A DNA stretch of 40,290 nt from assembly GCA_039924845.1 (NCBI GenBank), contig JBDTAC010000007.1, positions 1 to 40,290 of the forward strand, in the 5' to 3' direction. Within the stretch, counting starts at the first letter, position 1. Each line of letters starts with the position of its first letter. The DNA comes from Bacteroidia bacterium. GTDB lineage: Bacteria; Bacteroidota; Bacteroidia; DATLTG01. Below are positions 25,878 to 33,610 of this stretch, piece after piece. The translations under genes were made by a program, and so were the position numbers. Below the pieces are notes generated by a model. It was not told where the DNA came from. It did not search any database and saw nothing but the letters and a program-made list of their open reading frames with translations.

Positions 25878-27425
25878 GTGAACGAATTAATAATTAATTC
25901 TACTCCCACAGAAGTTGTTATTGCCCTTTTAAACAACAAAAGATTAGTTGAGTTAAACAGAGAAAAAAGCAATAATAATTATACAGTCGGCGATATTTAT
26001 TTGGGCAGAGTAAAAAAAGTAATGCCTGGATTAAACGCTGCATTTGTGGATGTAGGCTACGAGAAAGACGCCTTTTTGCATTACCTTGATTTAGGTCCGC
26101 AAGCGCAATCCCTTAACAAATACACCAAACTCACACAAACAGGGAAACAAAGTGCTTCCGCTTTGATGTATTTCAAATTAGAAGATGATATTAAAAAAGA
26201 TGGTAAAATAGGCAATATCCTTTCTGGCAATCAGCACATAATGGTGCAAATAGCGAAAGAACCTATTTCTACAAAAGGTCCACGAATTACAACGGAAATT
26301 TCTTTGGCAGGACGATATTTGGTATTGGTTCCTTTTTCGGATAAAATTTCTGTTTCTCAGAAACTGAAAAATCCCGAAGAAAAAAACCGTTTGAAACGCT
26401 TAATTCAAAGTATCAAACCGAAAAATTTCGGTGTGATTGTGCGCACTGTTGCTGAAAACAAAAGTGTTGCCGATTTGGATGCCGATTTAAACGATTTGGT
26501 TAAAAAATGGGATACCTGTTTTGAAGCGCTTAAAAGCGGCCAACCTCCGCAAAAATTATTGGGCGAAATAGATCGTACTTCTGCGATTCTGAGAGATTTG
26601 CTGAACGCAAGTTTCAACAGCATCAACGTAAACGACGCCACTTTGTACGAGGAAATGAAAACCTATTTACAAACTATTGCGCCCGACAAAGAAAAAATTT
26701 TAAAACTCTATAAAGGCAGCGAACCTATTTTTGATCATTTCGGTGTAGATAAACAGATAAAAGCTGTTTTCGGGAAAACAGTGAATATGAAATCTGGTGC
26801 GTATTTGATTGTAGAACATACCGAAGCTTTGCACGTTATCGATGTAAACAGTGGTAATCGTACAAAATCAGATAAAGATCAAGAAACAAATGCCTTAGAA
26901 GTAAATTTAGAAGCTGCTTCGGAAATTGCGCGCCAATTGCGTTTGCGCGATATGGGCGGAATTGTTGTGGTGGATTTTATTGATTTACACTCTCCTGCCA
27001 ATCGTAAATTATTGTTTGATAAAATGAAAGAGGAGATGAAGCAAGATCGTGCCAAACACAATATTTTGCCTCCAAGTAAATTTGGATTGATTCAAATTAC
27101 ACGTCAACGCGTTCGTCCAGAAATGAATATTATAACCGTAGAAAAATGTCCTTCTTGCGGCGGAACTGGCGAAATACAAGCCAGTATTTTATTGGTAGAT
27201 GGCATCGAAAATAATTTACGTTACATCTTAAAAGAACAAAACGAAAAATCGGTTACACTTTGCGTACATCCTTTTATCGAAGCGTATTTGTTGAAAGGAT
27301 TTTTTTCCATCCGAGTAAAATGGTTCCTCAAATACAAAAAATGGATTTCTGTAAAAGCCATTACTTCGTATCACTTTACGGAATATCATTTTCTCAATAA
27401 AAGCGGAGAAGAAATAAAATTGTAA
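25878..27425 (+). CDS. rng: Ribonuclease E/G family protein
   Basis: Endoribonuclease acting on rRNA and mRNA 5' ends. The 515-residue product starts at a GTG (VNELIINSTPTEVVIALL). It has the S1-type RNA-binding domain (GDIYLGRVKKVMPGLNAAFVDV, about residues 37-60 and onward), the DNase I-like catalytic part with the metal-binding Asp residues in VIDVNSGN and VVVDFIDLH, and the Zn-link CPSCGGTG. The length fits RNase G rather than the longer RNase E scaffold form. The 190-bp gap before it holds no clear promoter; it may be read from the hup promoter. Confidence 0.95.
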   Translation: MNELIINSTPTEVVIALLNNKRLVELNREKSNNNYTVGDIYLGRVKKVMPGLNAAFVDVGYEKDAFLHYLDLGPQAQSLNKYTKLTQTGKQSASALMYFKLEDDIKKDGKIGNILSGNQHIMVQIAKEPISTKGPRITTEISLAGRYLVLVPFSDKISVSQKLKNPEEKNRLKRLIQSIKPKNFGVIVRTVAENKSVADLDADLNDLVKKWDTCFEALKSGQPPQKLLGEIDRTSAILRDLLNASFNSINVNDATLYEEMKTYLQTIAPDKEKILKLYKGSEPIFDHFGVDKQIKAVFGKTVNMKSGAYLIVEHTEALHVIDVNSGNRTKSDKDQETNALEVNLEAASEIARQLRLRDMGGIVVVDFIDLHSPANRKLLFDKMKEEMKQDRAKHNILPPSKFGLIQITRQRVRPEMNIITVEKCPSCGGTGEIQASILLVDGIENNLRYILKEQNEKSVTLCVHPFIEAYLLKGFFSIRVKWFLKYKKWISVKAITSYHFTEYHFLNKSGEEIKL

Positions 27426-27439
27426 TTCTCATTTTCTAA

Positions 27440-27480
27440 AAAACGTCTTCGAAAAATTAATTTTTTGAAGACGTTTTTTT
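27440..27480 (+). terminator. Terminator after rng
   Basis: Stem AAACGTCTTC (27441-27450) and GAAGACGTTT (27467-27476) caps the family palindrome GAAAAATTAATTTTTTG, followed by a T run to 27480. The rest of the 27426-27958 gap holds one 29-bp repeat and one long structured repeat, listed separately. Confidence 0.85.
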
Positions 27481-27549
27481 ATTGTTTTTATTTCGCGAAA
27501 AATCCGATTTGAAAAATGTGTGATTATGACATTTAAAAAAAATGTGAAC

Positions 27550-27578
27550 GTCATTCCGAACTTGATTCGGAATCTGCG
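27550..27578 (+). repeat. 29-bp repeat, first of an inverted pair
   Basis: Begins GTCATTCCGAACTTGATTCG. It can fold on itself (ATTCCGAA / TTCGGAAT) and its exact reverse complement is at 28652-28680, so the pair brackets the lipoprotein gene at 27959-28606. Confidence 0.9.
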
Positions 27579-27667
27579 CGAAAGAAAAACTTCGCTGAAA
27601 TCCTTCAACAATAATTGAAAAAAAGGTATTTTATTGTTGTATTCAGCTTTTAAGAAAATGTTTTTTT

Positions 27668-27835
27668 ACGTTCTTTTTTCTTGATAAAAAAGAACCAAAA
27701 GATCAAGGCTTGGATTCCTCATTTCATTTCAGCTTCCTAAAGTCTATTCGTTGGGTGATTTCCGAACATCCGTTCGGAACTTCCCAATCTCATCACGACT
27801 TCATTTTGCTAAAATTTTATTCGCAATCCTATGCC
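27668..27835 (+). repeat. Long structured repeat, copy 1
   Basis: About 168 bp. It starts with a hairpin GTTCTTTTTT-CTTGAT-AAAAAAGAAC (27670-27695), continues through CAAGGCTTGG, then a second hairpin TTCCGAAC-ATCC-GTTCGGAA (27760-27779), and ends at AATCCTATGCC. The reverse complement of 39342-39510 is closely similar over the whole length; the last ~110 bp are almost identical. No protein-coding sense is evident. Confidence 0.85.
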
Positions 27836-27958
27836 ATTTTAAACTTGTAAAACTATTTTGTTGCAAAAAAAATATACGTTATTTTTGAAACGTAAAGCGA
27901 CAATTTGATTGCGGCAATCTAAATATTACCGAGCATTTAAAAGACGACATAGCTGACA

Positions 27959-28606
27959 ATGAAACGACAAAAATTAATATTGACATTGTTCATTTTGACA
28001 AGCTTATTTGCTTGTGAGCCGCCTGTGACTTTTAATGAACCGCAACCAACCAAGACAGACAATTTATCAAAATTTCCAAATCGCTTACAAGGACAATACA
28101 TAAGCCTTGCAGACAATTCATCATTATCCATTAGTAATGGATTAATTTTAAGAATTTACGACTATGACTACAAGGTTAATCCAAACCAACTTGATAGTAA
28201 TTCAAGAGTTTCAGGAGACACAATTATAGATCTAAAGACAAATGAAAGGACTTTAATAAAACATGAAGGAGATAGTTTGGTAACTCACATTCACTACATC
28301 GACACTTTGTTTCAAATGAACTACGACAACGTTGTACGAAAATTTAAGGGGTACTATTTTTTAAACACACGTTACGACAAAGAAAGTTGGGTAATTAAGA
28401 AAGTTAAATTATCAAATGGACAACTTGTAATTAGCAGCATTGAAGGAAAGCTTGACCTCGAAAATTTAAAAGAAATAACCGAAACAACACAAGATACAAT
28501 TCCTCCTTATAAGTTCACAACGACTAAAAGGCAATTTAAAAAATTTATAAAAAATGACGGCTTCCGCGATAGCGAAATTTTCGTGCGACAAAATAAAAAT
28601 GGTTAA
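27959..28606 (+). CDS. Hypothetical lipoprotein
   Basis: Not recognised. The 215-residue product starts MKRQKLILTLFILTSLFAC with Cys19 in a lipobox (LFAC), then EPPVTFNEPQPTKTDN. The body is polar with beta-type segments (GQYISLADNSSLSISNGLIL; NNVVRKFKGYYFLNTRYDKE). It has no neighbour of clear function. It lies alone between repeats: copy 1 of the long repeat and a 29-bp repeat upstream, and the inverted 29-bp copy downstream, which suggests acquisition as a single-gene unit. Confidence 0.75.
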   Translation: MKRQKLILTLFILTSLFACEPPVTFNEPQPTKTDNLSKFPNRLQGQYISLADNSSLSISNGLILRIYDYDYKVNPNQLDSNSRVSGDTIIDLKTNERTLIKHEGDSLVTHIHYIDTLFQMNYDNVVRKFKGYYFLNTRYDKESWVIKKVKLSNGQLVISSIEGKLDLENLKEITETTQDTIPPYKFTTTKRQFKKFIKNDGFRDSEIFVRQNKNG

Positions 28607-28651
28607 GTGTTGCGTCTTCGATACGCTAATTAAGTAGGACTCTTCCCCCCC

Positions 28652-28680
28652 CGCAGATTCCGAATCAAGTTCGGAATGAC
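28652..28680 (-). repeat. 29-bp repeat, second of an inverted pair
   Basis: Exact reverse complement of 27550-27578 (begins CGCAGATTCCGAATCAAG). It is preceded by a run of eight C residues (28645-28652). The other part of the 28607-28817 gap holds only the bshA promoter box. Confidence 0.9.
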
Positions 28681-28772
28681 ATCCAACATTTTAATTAGCA
28701 TATCTGCAAATTTTCAAATCTATTTTCAATTATTGTCGGATAATTTCGGCAAAACTTGAAAATAGAAATAAG

Positions 28773-28780
28773 TATCTTTG
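28773..28780 (+). promoter_or_regulatory. Probable -7 element of the bshA promoter
   Basis: TATCTTTG, 37 bp before the bshA ATG. A TTG at 28756-28758 is only 14 bp upstream, shorter than usual, so only the -7 part is well supported. A family palindrome (28795-28815) lies between the promoter and the start codon. Confidence 0.5.
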
Positions 28781-28817
28781 ACAAATAAATGGCATTCAAA
28801 AAAATAATTTTTCAAAG

Positions 28818-29951
28818 ATGAAAATCGGTATTGTTTGTTATCCAACTTTTGGAGGAAGCGGCGTAGTAGCCACAGAATTAGGCAAAGCGCTCGCGCAAAA
28901 AGGGCATCAAGTTCATTTTATTACATACAGTCAGCCGGTGCGCCTCGATTTTTTTTCGGAAAATTTATTTTATCACGAAGTTCAAGTTTCCGATTATCCA
29001 TTGTTTGAATATCCACCTTACGAATTAGTATTGGCAAGCAAATTAGTAGATGTAGTGAAGTATGAAAAATTAGATTTATTGCACGTTCATTATGCCATTC
29101 CGCACGCATCTGCAGCCTATATGGCGAAACAAATTTTGGCTTCGCAAGGCATTCACATTCCTTTTATTACCACACTGCACGGCACGGATATCACGCTGTT
29201 GGGCAGAGATAAATCTTTTGAACCAGTCATTACTTTTGCTATTAATCAGTCGGATGCCGTTACCACTGTTTCCGAAAGTTTGAAATTGGATACCTACAAA
29301 CATTTTCCGGTAACTCGTGATATCAAAGTAATTCCGAACTTTATCAATTTGAAAGAATACAATCATTCTCAAAATTTATGTCACAAACATTCGTACGCAC
29401 CGCAAGGTGAAAAATTACTCATTCACGTTTCTAATTTCCGTAAAGTAAAACGGGTAGAAGATGTGTTGCGCGTGTTTGATAAGGTTCGAAAAAAAATTCC
29501 TGCGAAACTTATTTTAATCGGCGATGGTCCGGAACGCAGCAATATCGAGAAATTGTGTCGCGAATTGGATACCTGTAAAGACATTCGCTCGCTCGGTAAA
29601 ATTGTAAATCCAGAACACGTTTTAAATATTGCCGATTTATTTTTATTGACTTCCGAAACAGAAAGTTTTGGATTGGCAGCTTTGGAAGCAATGGCGAGTA
29701 AAGTGCCTGTTATTTCAACTAATTCGGGTGGAATTCCGGAAGTAAATATTCAGGGATTTTCCGGAATGCTCAGCAACGTAGGCGATGTAGACGATATGGC
29801 GAAAAATGCTATTTATATTTTAGAAGACGAAGAACGCCTAAAACAATTTAAAGCAAACGCTTACAAACAAGCTGAGAAATTTGACATTCATCTGATTTTA
29901 CCACTTTACGAAAACTTATACGACGAGGTTTTAAAGGCTTCGAAAAAATAA
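28818..29951 (+). CDS. bshA: N-acetyl-alpha-D-glucosaminyl L-malate synthase BshA
   Basis: GT4 glycosyltransferase that makes GlcNAc-malate, the first step of bacillithiol synthesis. The 377-residue product starts MKIGIVCYPTFGGSGVVATE, a BshA signature, followed by DLLHVHYAIPHASAAYMA, TTLHGTDITLLG, VSNFRKVKRVEDVL, LIGDGPER and the E-x7-E donor-site segment SETESFGLAALEAMAS. The BshB deacetylase and BshC synthase genes are not in this window. The stop codon is inside a palindrome (29941-29959). Confidence 0.95.
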   Translation: MKIGIVCYPTFGGSGVVATELGKALAQKGHQVHFITYSQPVRLDFFSENLFYHEVQVSDYPLFEYPPYELVLASKLVDVVKYEKLDLLHVHYAIPHASAAYMAKQILASQGIHIPFITTLHGTDITLLGRDKSFEPVITFAINQSDAVTTVSESLKLDTYKHFPVTRDIKVIPNFINLKEYNHSQNLCHKHSYAPQGEKLLIHVSNFRKVKRVEDVLRVFDKVRKKIPAKLILIGDGPERSNIEKLCRELDTCKDIRSLGKIVNPEHVLNIADLFLLTSETESFGLAALEAMASKVPVISTNSGGIPEVNIQGFSGMLSNVGDVDDMAKNAIYILEDEERLKQFKANAYKQAEKFDIHLILPLYENLYDEVLKASKK

Positions 29952-30089
29952 TTTTTCATTCTTCCTATTTATCTTTTCTTTTTCTTGAAAAAAGTCACAA
30001 TGAATCCGATGTCGAAATTAAAAATCGCGCGTTGGCAATGAAAGCATACGATGCCGTGTTGCGTGTGTGTGAGGAATTATGCTTTCTTG

Positions 30090-30127
30090 ATTTTTTGGTT
30101 CTTTTGAATCAAGTCAAAAGAACGTAA
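30090..30127 (-). repeat. Hairpin of the long structured repeat, copy 3 (partial)
   Basis: Contains the hairpin GTTCTTTTGA-ATCAAG-TCAAAAGAAC (30098-30123), a perfect 10-bp stem. On the minus strand it corresponds to the 5' hairpin of copies 1 and 2; downstream similarity is lost after the AAGAAAGC text. The gap 29952-30188 also contains a palindrome at 30154-30173 and no gene that I can support. Confidence 0.65.
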
Positions 30128-30188
30128 GAAATAAAAATGTTTTGTTAAGCAACTTCAAAAAAATAATTTTTCATTCTGCATTCTTCAT

Positions 30189-31430
30189 TTACTCAAACCT
30201 CAATGCCTCTATCGGATCGAGTTTAGAAGCTTTGATGGCGGGAATAATTCCGGATAATAATCCGACTAAAAGACATAAACCAATTCCGAAAAAAATCCAT
30301 TCCCAAGGCACAATAAATCCGATTCCGAATTGTAAGGAAATTAAATTCCCTGTAATAATTCCCAATAGAATTCCGAATAAACCACCCAACTGACAAATCA
30401 CAATGGCTTCCATTAAAAATTGATTGCGAATCACTTTTCCGGTTGCACCAATTGCTTTACGGATGCCTATTTCGCGCGTACGCTCTGTTACGGAAACCAA
30501 CATAATATTCATCAAGCCAATTGCTGCGCCCAGCAAAGTGATAAAGCCGATCGCGGTTGCGCCATAAGTTACTTTTTTGATATTATCAATCAACATATTG
30601 GCGAGGTTATCGCTTTTTACGATGTCGAAATTATCTTCTTCGCTTAGCGGAATTTTACGCACAATCCGAAAAACACCCGTTGCTTCATTGATGGCGGCAT
30701 TCATTTGTTGCGCATTTTTTCCCAATACATTAATCCGATAAGACATATTCGGATCGGGAAAATATTGCCGCGCATTGTTGAGTGGAATAATGCAAATTTT
30801 ATCGCCGCCAAAACCCATTCCTGTACCTTTTGATTTCAATACTCCAATAATTTTATATTTACCCGGACCGATGGAAATAACTTTATCAATGGGGTTTTCG
30901 TTGCTTTTGAAAAGCACTGAGATCAGCTCGCTTCCAATCATTACTACGTGATTGGCATCTGTATTGTCTTGCGCAGAAAAATTTCTGCCGCTTCCCATTT
31001 CATAACCAGAAGTTGCCAAATAATTTTCGTCGCCGCCAATCACTTGAATGTTGGGATTACTTTGTTGCGATTCGTATTTCAGCGTTCCAGTGCCAGATGC
31101 CATTGTAGAAACAGAAGCAATAGCAGGGAAATTAAAGTCTTTTACGAAATTTTCCGCTTCGTCAAACGATATGGCACGAAAGGGCTTCGGATGTTTTCCT
31201 TTTTTACCCACTTGCACATTTAATCCGCGATTACGAATGGTAAATGTATTCGCACCCATACTTGTAAAATTTGTGCTAATGGAAGATTTCATTACATCAA
31301 TGGAAGTTAAAATACCCACCAAAGCCCATATTCCAATGGCGATAATCAATGCGGTAAGAATGGTGCGCAGCAATTGCCCTTTGATGGAATTAAGCGAAAT
31401 TTTAATGTTTTCTGTAAATAGATTCTTCAT
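30189..31430 (-). CDS. ABC transporter permease (MacB/FtsX type)
   Basis: The 413-residue product has the four-helix MacB layout: helix 1 at about residues 20-45 (LLRTILTALIIAIGIWALVG), a periplasmic MacB-PCD domain (VMKSSISTNFTSMGANTFTI to NNIKK), then FtsX helices (ATAIGFITLLGAAIGLMNIM; GGLFGILLGIITGNLI; IFFGIGLCLLVGLLSGIIPA) and the common ending PIEALRFE. The segment TERTREIGIRKAIGATGKVI is the coupling-helix signature. No ATPase or membrane-fusion gene is adjacent, so the partner lies elsewhere. Its start lies beside the palindrome at 31440. Confidence 0.93.
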   Translation of the reverse strand: MKNLFTENIKISLNSIKGQLLRTILTALIIAIGIWALVGILTSIDVMKSSISTNFTSMGANTFTIRNRGLNVQVGKKGKHPKPFRAISFDEAENFVKDFNFPAIASVSTMASGTGTLKYESQQSNPNIQVIGGDENYLATSGYEMGSGRNFSAQDNTDANHVVMIGSELISVLFKSNENPIDKVISIGPGKYKIIGVLKSKGTGMGFGGDKICIIPLNNARQYFPDPNMSYRINVLGKNAQQMNAAINEATGVFRIVRKIPLSEEDNFDIVKSDNLANMLIDNIKKVTYGATAIGFITLLGAAIGLMNIMLVSVTERTREIGIRKAIGATGKVIRNQFLMEAIVICQLGGLFGILLGIITGNLISLQFGIGFIVPWEWIFFGIGLCLLVGLLSGIIPAIKASKLDPIEALRFE

Positions 31431-31474
31431 CCTCCCAAAAAAATATTTTTCTCAATATTACACATTTTATTTTT

Positions 31475-33037
31475 TTGAAAAGTACTAAACATCTTTCTGC
31501 AATGATGCGGAATTTTTGCGAAGTAGGCGGTTCGAACATTTTCAGAAAAAAATTACTTCTTCAACTGCAGCGGACGACTCTTCGGGTAAGGAAACAAATG
31601 CTCATACTCCTGCGGACGACACTTCGGGTCTGGAAATTGACTCTTCAACTCGTGGGGACGACACTTTGGGTCTGGAAATTGACTCTTCAACTCGCGGGAA
31701 CGACACTTTGGGTCTGGAAATTGACTCTGCAACTCGTGGGGACGATACTTTGGGTCTGGAAATTGACTCTCACACTCCGGCGGACGACACTTCGGGTCTG
31801 GAAATTGACTCTCACACTCTGGCGGACGATACTTCGAGTATGGAAATTGATGCTCACACCTCCGCCACTACCAGTGCCTTGTTGCTGGCCTCCACCCTGC
31901 TCTTGCGAAGATATAACAGGTCTGGATTCCATCACATGGACATACATGGAAGAACAAAAACAATACGAATTAACCAACCACTTAGGTAATGTTTTTGTAA
32001 CTTTGAGCGATAAAAAAATTCCTGTGGATACAACTTCTGGTACATCTGCTAAATATTATATCCCTTTGGTTATTACTGCTCAGGATTATTATCCTTTCGG
32101 GATGCTGATGCCAGGCAGGAATTTAAACACTACTGGTTTTAGGTTCGGCTTCAACGGAAAAGAAAAGGACAACGAGCTTTACGGAACTGGAAATGCCTAT
32201 GATTACGGCATGAGAATGTATGATGCGAGGTTAGGTAGGTTTATGAGTGTTGACCCGTTATTCAAAAAATATCCTTTTTATTCTTCATATATGTTCGCTG
32301 GCGATATGCCTATTGTTGCCGCAGATTTAGATGGAGAAGAACCTAATATAAAAGGCTCGCCATCAGTGGAAGCTTTAATTCAACCTACACAGAAAGACAT
32401 TGTTATATCGAATGCAAAGAATGAGGCCTTAGATGCTTTAACAAATGATGCGTATGAAAAAATTGGAGGAGATGCAAAATTCCCCGCTACTGCTACTACT
32501 ACTTCTGCTGTAACTAGACAAGAAGCAAAAGCGACCATAAAGAATACGATTAGCCAAAATATTGACATAAATGTTACAGTAAAAGAAACGCAGAACATGG
32601 ATGGTAGCACTTCTTATTCAACAACGACTATTATTACACCCAATAATTTTAGTGAAGCTCAGGCAAAAAATGCTCAAAAAGTACAATTTAAGGAAACAGC
32701 TATTAAAATAGCTAAAGGGGCATTTAGTTTAATAACTGATATTCCAGATCCCACTAATCTGGACGAAGGAGGTGAAATGGTTACCTTTACGTTGGGTGTT
32801 CTTAAAGTAATACCTAAGGAATCTGTTGGTGCAGCAGGTTGGGTAGCTTCCCCAGTAGCAGTAGGCAATTCTACAATTTCTGCTGCTCACGCAGGAAATT
32901 TGATAATTATAGCTGCACAATCTGAAGAATATCTAAAAGATTTATTTACTACCGGCAATTCTGGAACTAAAACACAAAAAACAGTCGATAATCCTGGACC
33001 TAAAACGGTTAGTCAACCAAATTCAACAACAAAATAA
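31475..33037 (+). CDS. Rhs core fragment with variable C-terminal tip (unit 1 toxin candidate)
   Basis: The recognisable part starts at about residue 158 (ATG at 31946, MEEQKQYELTNHLGNVFVTL). It has the Rhs core landmarks: YELTNHLGNVFVTLSDKK, YYPFGMLMPGR, FRFGFNGKEKDNELYG and YDARLGRFMSVDPL, then a break at DLDGEEP. About 230 variable residues follow, rich in Thr and Ala, with no motif I recognise (VQFKETAIKIAKGAFSLI, LGVLKVIPKESVGAAGW). The N-terminal 130 residues of the open frame are read through a 42-bp minisatellite, and their coding is doubtful. It is a truncated Rhs gene; the full Rhs body is absent. It overlaps by one base a 66-residue membrane protein gene. Confidence 0.75.
   Translation: MKSTKHLSAMMRNFCEVGGSNIFRKKLLLQLQRTTLRVRKQMLILLRTTLRVWKLTLQLVGTTLWVWKLTLQLAGTTLWVWKLTLQLVGTILWVWKLTLTLRRTTLRVWKLTLTLWRTILRVWKLMLTPPPLPVPCCWPPPCSCEDITGLDSITWTYMEEQKQYELTNHLGNVFVTLSDKKIPVDTTSGTSAKYYIPLVITAQDYYPFGMLMPGRNLNTTGFRFGFNGKEKDNELYGTGNAYDYGMRMYDARLGRFMSVDPLFKKYPFYSSYMFAGDMPIVAADLDGEEPNIKGSPSVEALIQPTQKDIVISNAKNEALDALTNDAYEKIGGDAKFPATATTTSAVTRQEAKATIKNTISQNIDINVTVKETQNMDGSTSYSTTTIITPNNFSEAQAKNAQKVQFKETAIKIAKGAFSLITDIPDPTNLDEGGEMVTFTLGVLKVIPKESVGAAGWVASPVAVGNSTISAAHAGNLIIIAAQSEEYLKDLFTTGNSGTKTQKTVDNPGPKTVSQPNSTTK
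31570..31863. repeat. 7 x 42-bp tandem repeat
   Basis: Seven full units of 42 bp, starting GCGGACGACACTTCGGGTCT, with a decayed partial unit before the first. The unit length is a multiple of three, so frames stay open on both strands. On the plus strand frames read TTLRVWKLTLQLVG or ADDTSGLEIDSSTR. On the minus strand one frame reads SQFPDPKCRPPECE-like units that end in a stop at 31553-31555. The most common change between units (TCGGGT/TTGGGT) is silent only in the minus-strand frame. No start codon was found for that frame. Confidence 0.92.
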
Positions 33038-33237
33038 TGGGAGGATTCTTTGCCTGTATAATAGTAGAATGTATAGGAGCCTTTGTGTTTTGGATGTTGA
33101 ATGGATTTAAAGGAAAATTCCAAACTTACTTATCACACGAAGATGAAAAAAGTAAAGGGCGAAAAAATGGTTTTATGGGGATAATAGTTTTGATACTTCT
33201 ATTTATTATTTATACGGTAGTGTTCAAAATTTTATAG
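33037..33237 (+). CDS. Small membrane protein, candidate immunity protein of unit 1
   Basis: The 66-residue product has two hydrophobic helices (FACIIVECIGAFVFWMLNGF and FMGIIVLILLFIIYTVVFKI) around a charged loop (SHEDEKSKGRKNG). Its ATG overlaps the stop of the Rhs-tip gene by one base (TAATG), the arrangement expected for an immunity gene directly after a polymorphic toxin. I do not recognise the family. The end of the gene contains GGTAGTGTTC (33217-33226), the same word as in the tail repeat that follows. Confidence 0.65.
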   Translation: MGGFFACIIVECIGAFVFWMLNGFKGKFQTYLSHEDEKSKGRKNGFMGIIVLILLFIIYTVVFKIL

Positions 33238-33241
33238 GGTA

Positions 33242-33276
33242 GGTAGTGTTGGTAGTGTTCGGAATGTCACCTGAGA
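33242..33276 (+). repeat. Tail motif of unit 1
   Basis: GGTAGTGTT-GGTAGTGTTCGGAATGTC then ACCTGAGA, directly after the candidate immunity gene. Closely similar words follow the immunity candidates at 36434 and 39266. Confidence 0.75.
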
Positions 33277-33302
33277 GGATGTTGAAATTAGCCCCACCTA
33301 AA

Positions 33303-33320
33303 TCCTCCTCAAAGGGAGGA
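33303..33320. repeat. Short GC-rich hairpin
   Basis: TCCTCC (33303-33308) and GGAGGA (33315-33320) with loop TCAAAG, within text of the type CCCACCTAAATCCTCC. It is in the 373-bp gap after unit 1, beside the tail motif. No T run follows. Confidence 0.4.
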
Positions 33321-33377
33321 CTTAAAAGAAAAAAAAATTGGAAATGATTTTGGAATTTGAAGATTTCAAATTACTAA

Positions 33378-33550
33378 CCGAAAACAATTCCACAAAGTGT
33401 TATTGCTAATTGGCTCAACGAGAAAAAATACCGCTCGAACAAGTTTAATTATTAGCAGGACACAGTTGAACTTCTTCTACCGAACGTTACAAACAAAATA
33501 ATCTCAACGAACAAAGAACGCTTATCAATAAATGGTTTCCGCTCGGATGA
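33378..33550 (+). pseudogene. Degenerate tyrosine recombinase 3' end, copy 1
   Basis: Reading across a missing A and two in-frame stops restores QSVIANWLNEKK, then LLAGH and TSSTERYKQNNLNEQRTLIN, nearly the same as the intact fragment at 36523-36771. The decay is clear: one base lost in the A run after NEK, CAA to TAA, and TGG to TGA. The GH and the nucleophile-position Tyr of the recombinase active site can be recognised. It ends at TGA 33548-33550. Confidence 0.8.
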
Positions 33551-33610
33551 AATAATTGTAAAATAAATGAACTGCGTAAATTATAAATAGATAAATTTGA
33601 ACTTGGAAAC

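Noticed and set aside
28645-28652. The C8 run as a phase-variation tract
   Set aside because: It lies outside any gene or clear promoter and touches the 29-bp repeat, so there is no target for switching.
31570-31863. CRISPR array
   Set aside because: The 42-bp units are directly adjacent with changes spread over the whole unit; there are no constant repeats with variable spacers and no cas genes.
31516-31989. Acidic repeat protein (ADDTSGLEIDSSTR units) as a separate gene
   Set aside because: It has no signal or conserved end and only exists because the 42-bp unit keeps every frame open; described under the repeat instead.
33242-33610. Intact insertion sequence or transposase gene in the gap
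   Set aside because: Only a decayed recombinase end, a short hairpin and the tail motif can be seen; no transposase motif or terminal repeats of an IS were found.
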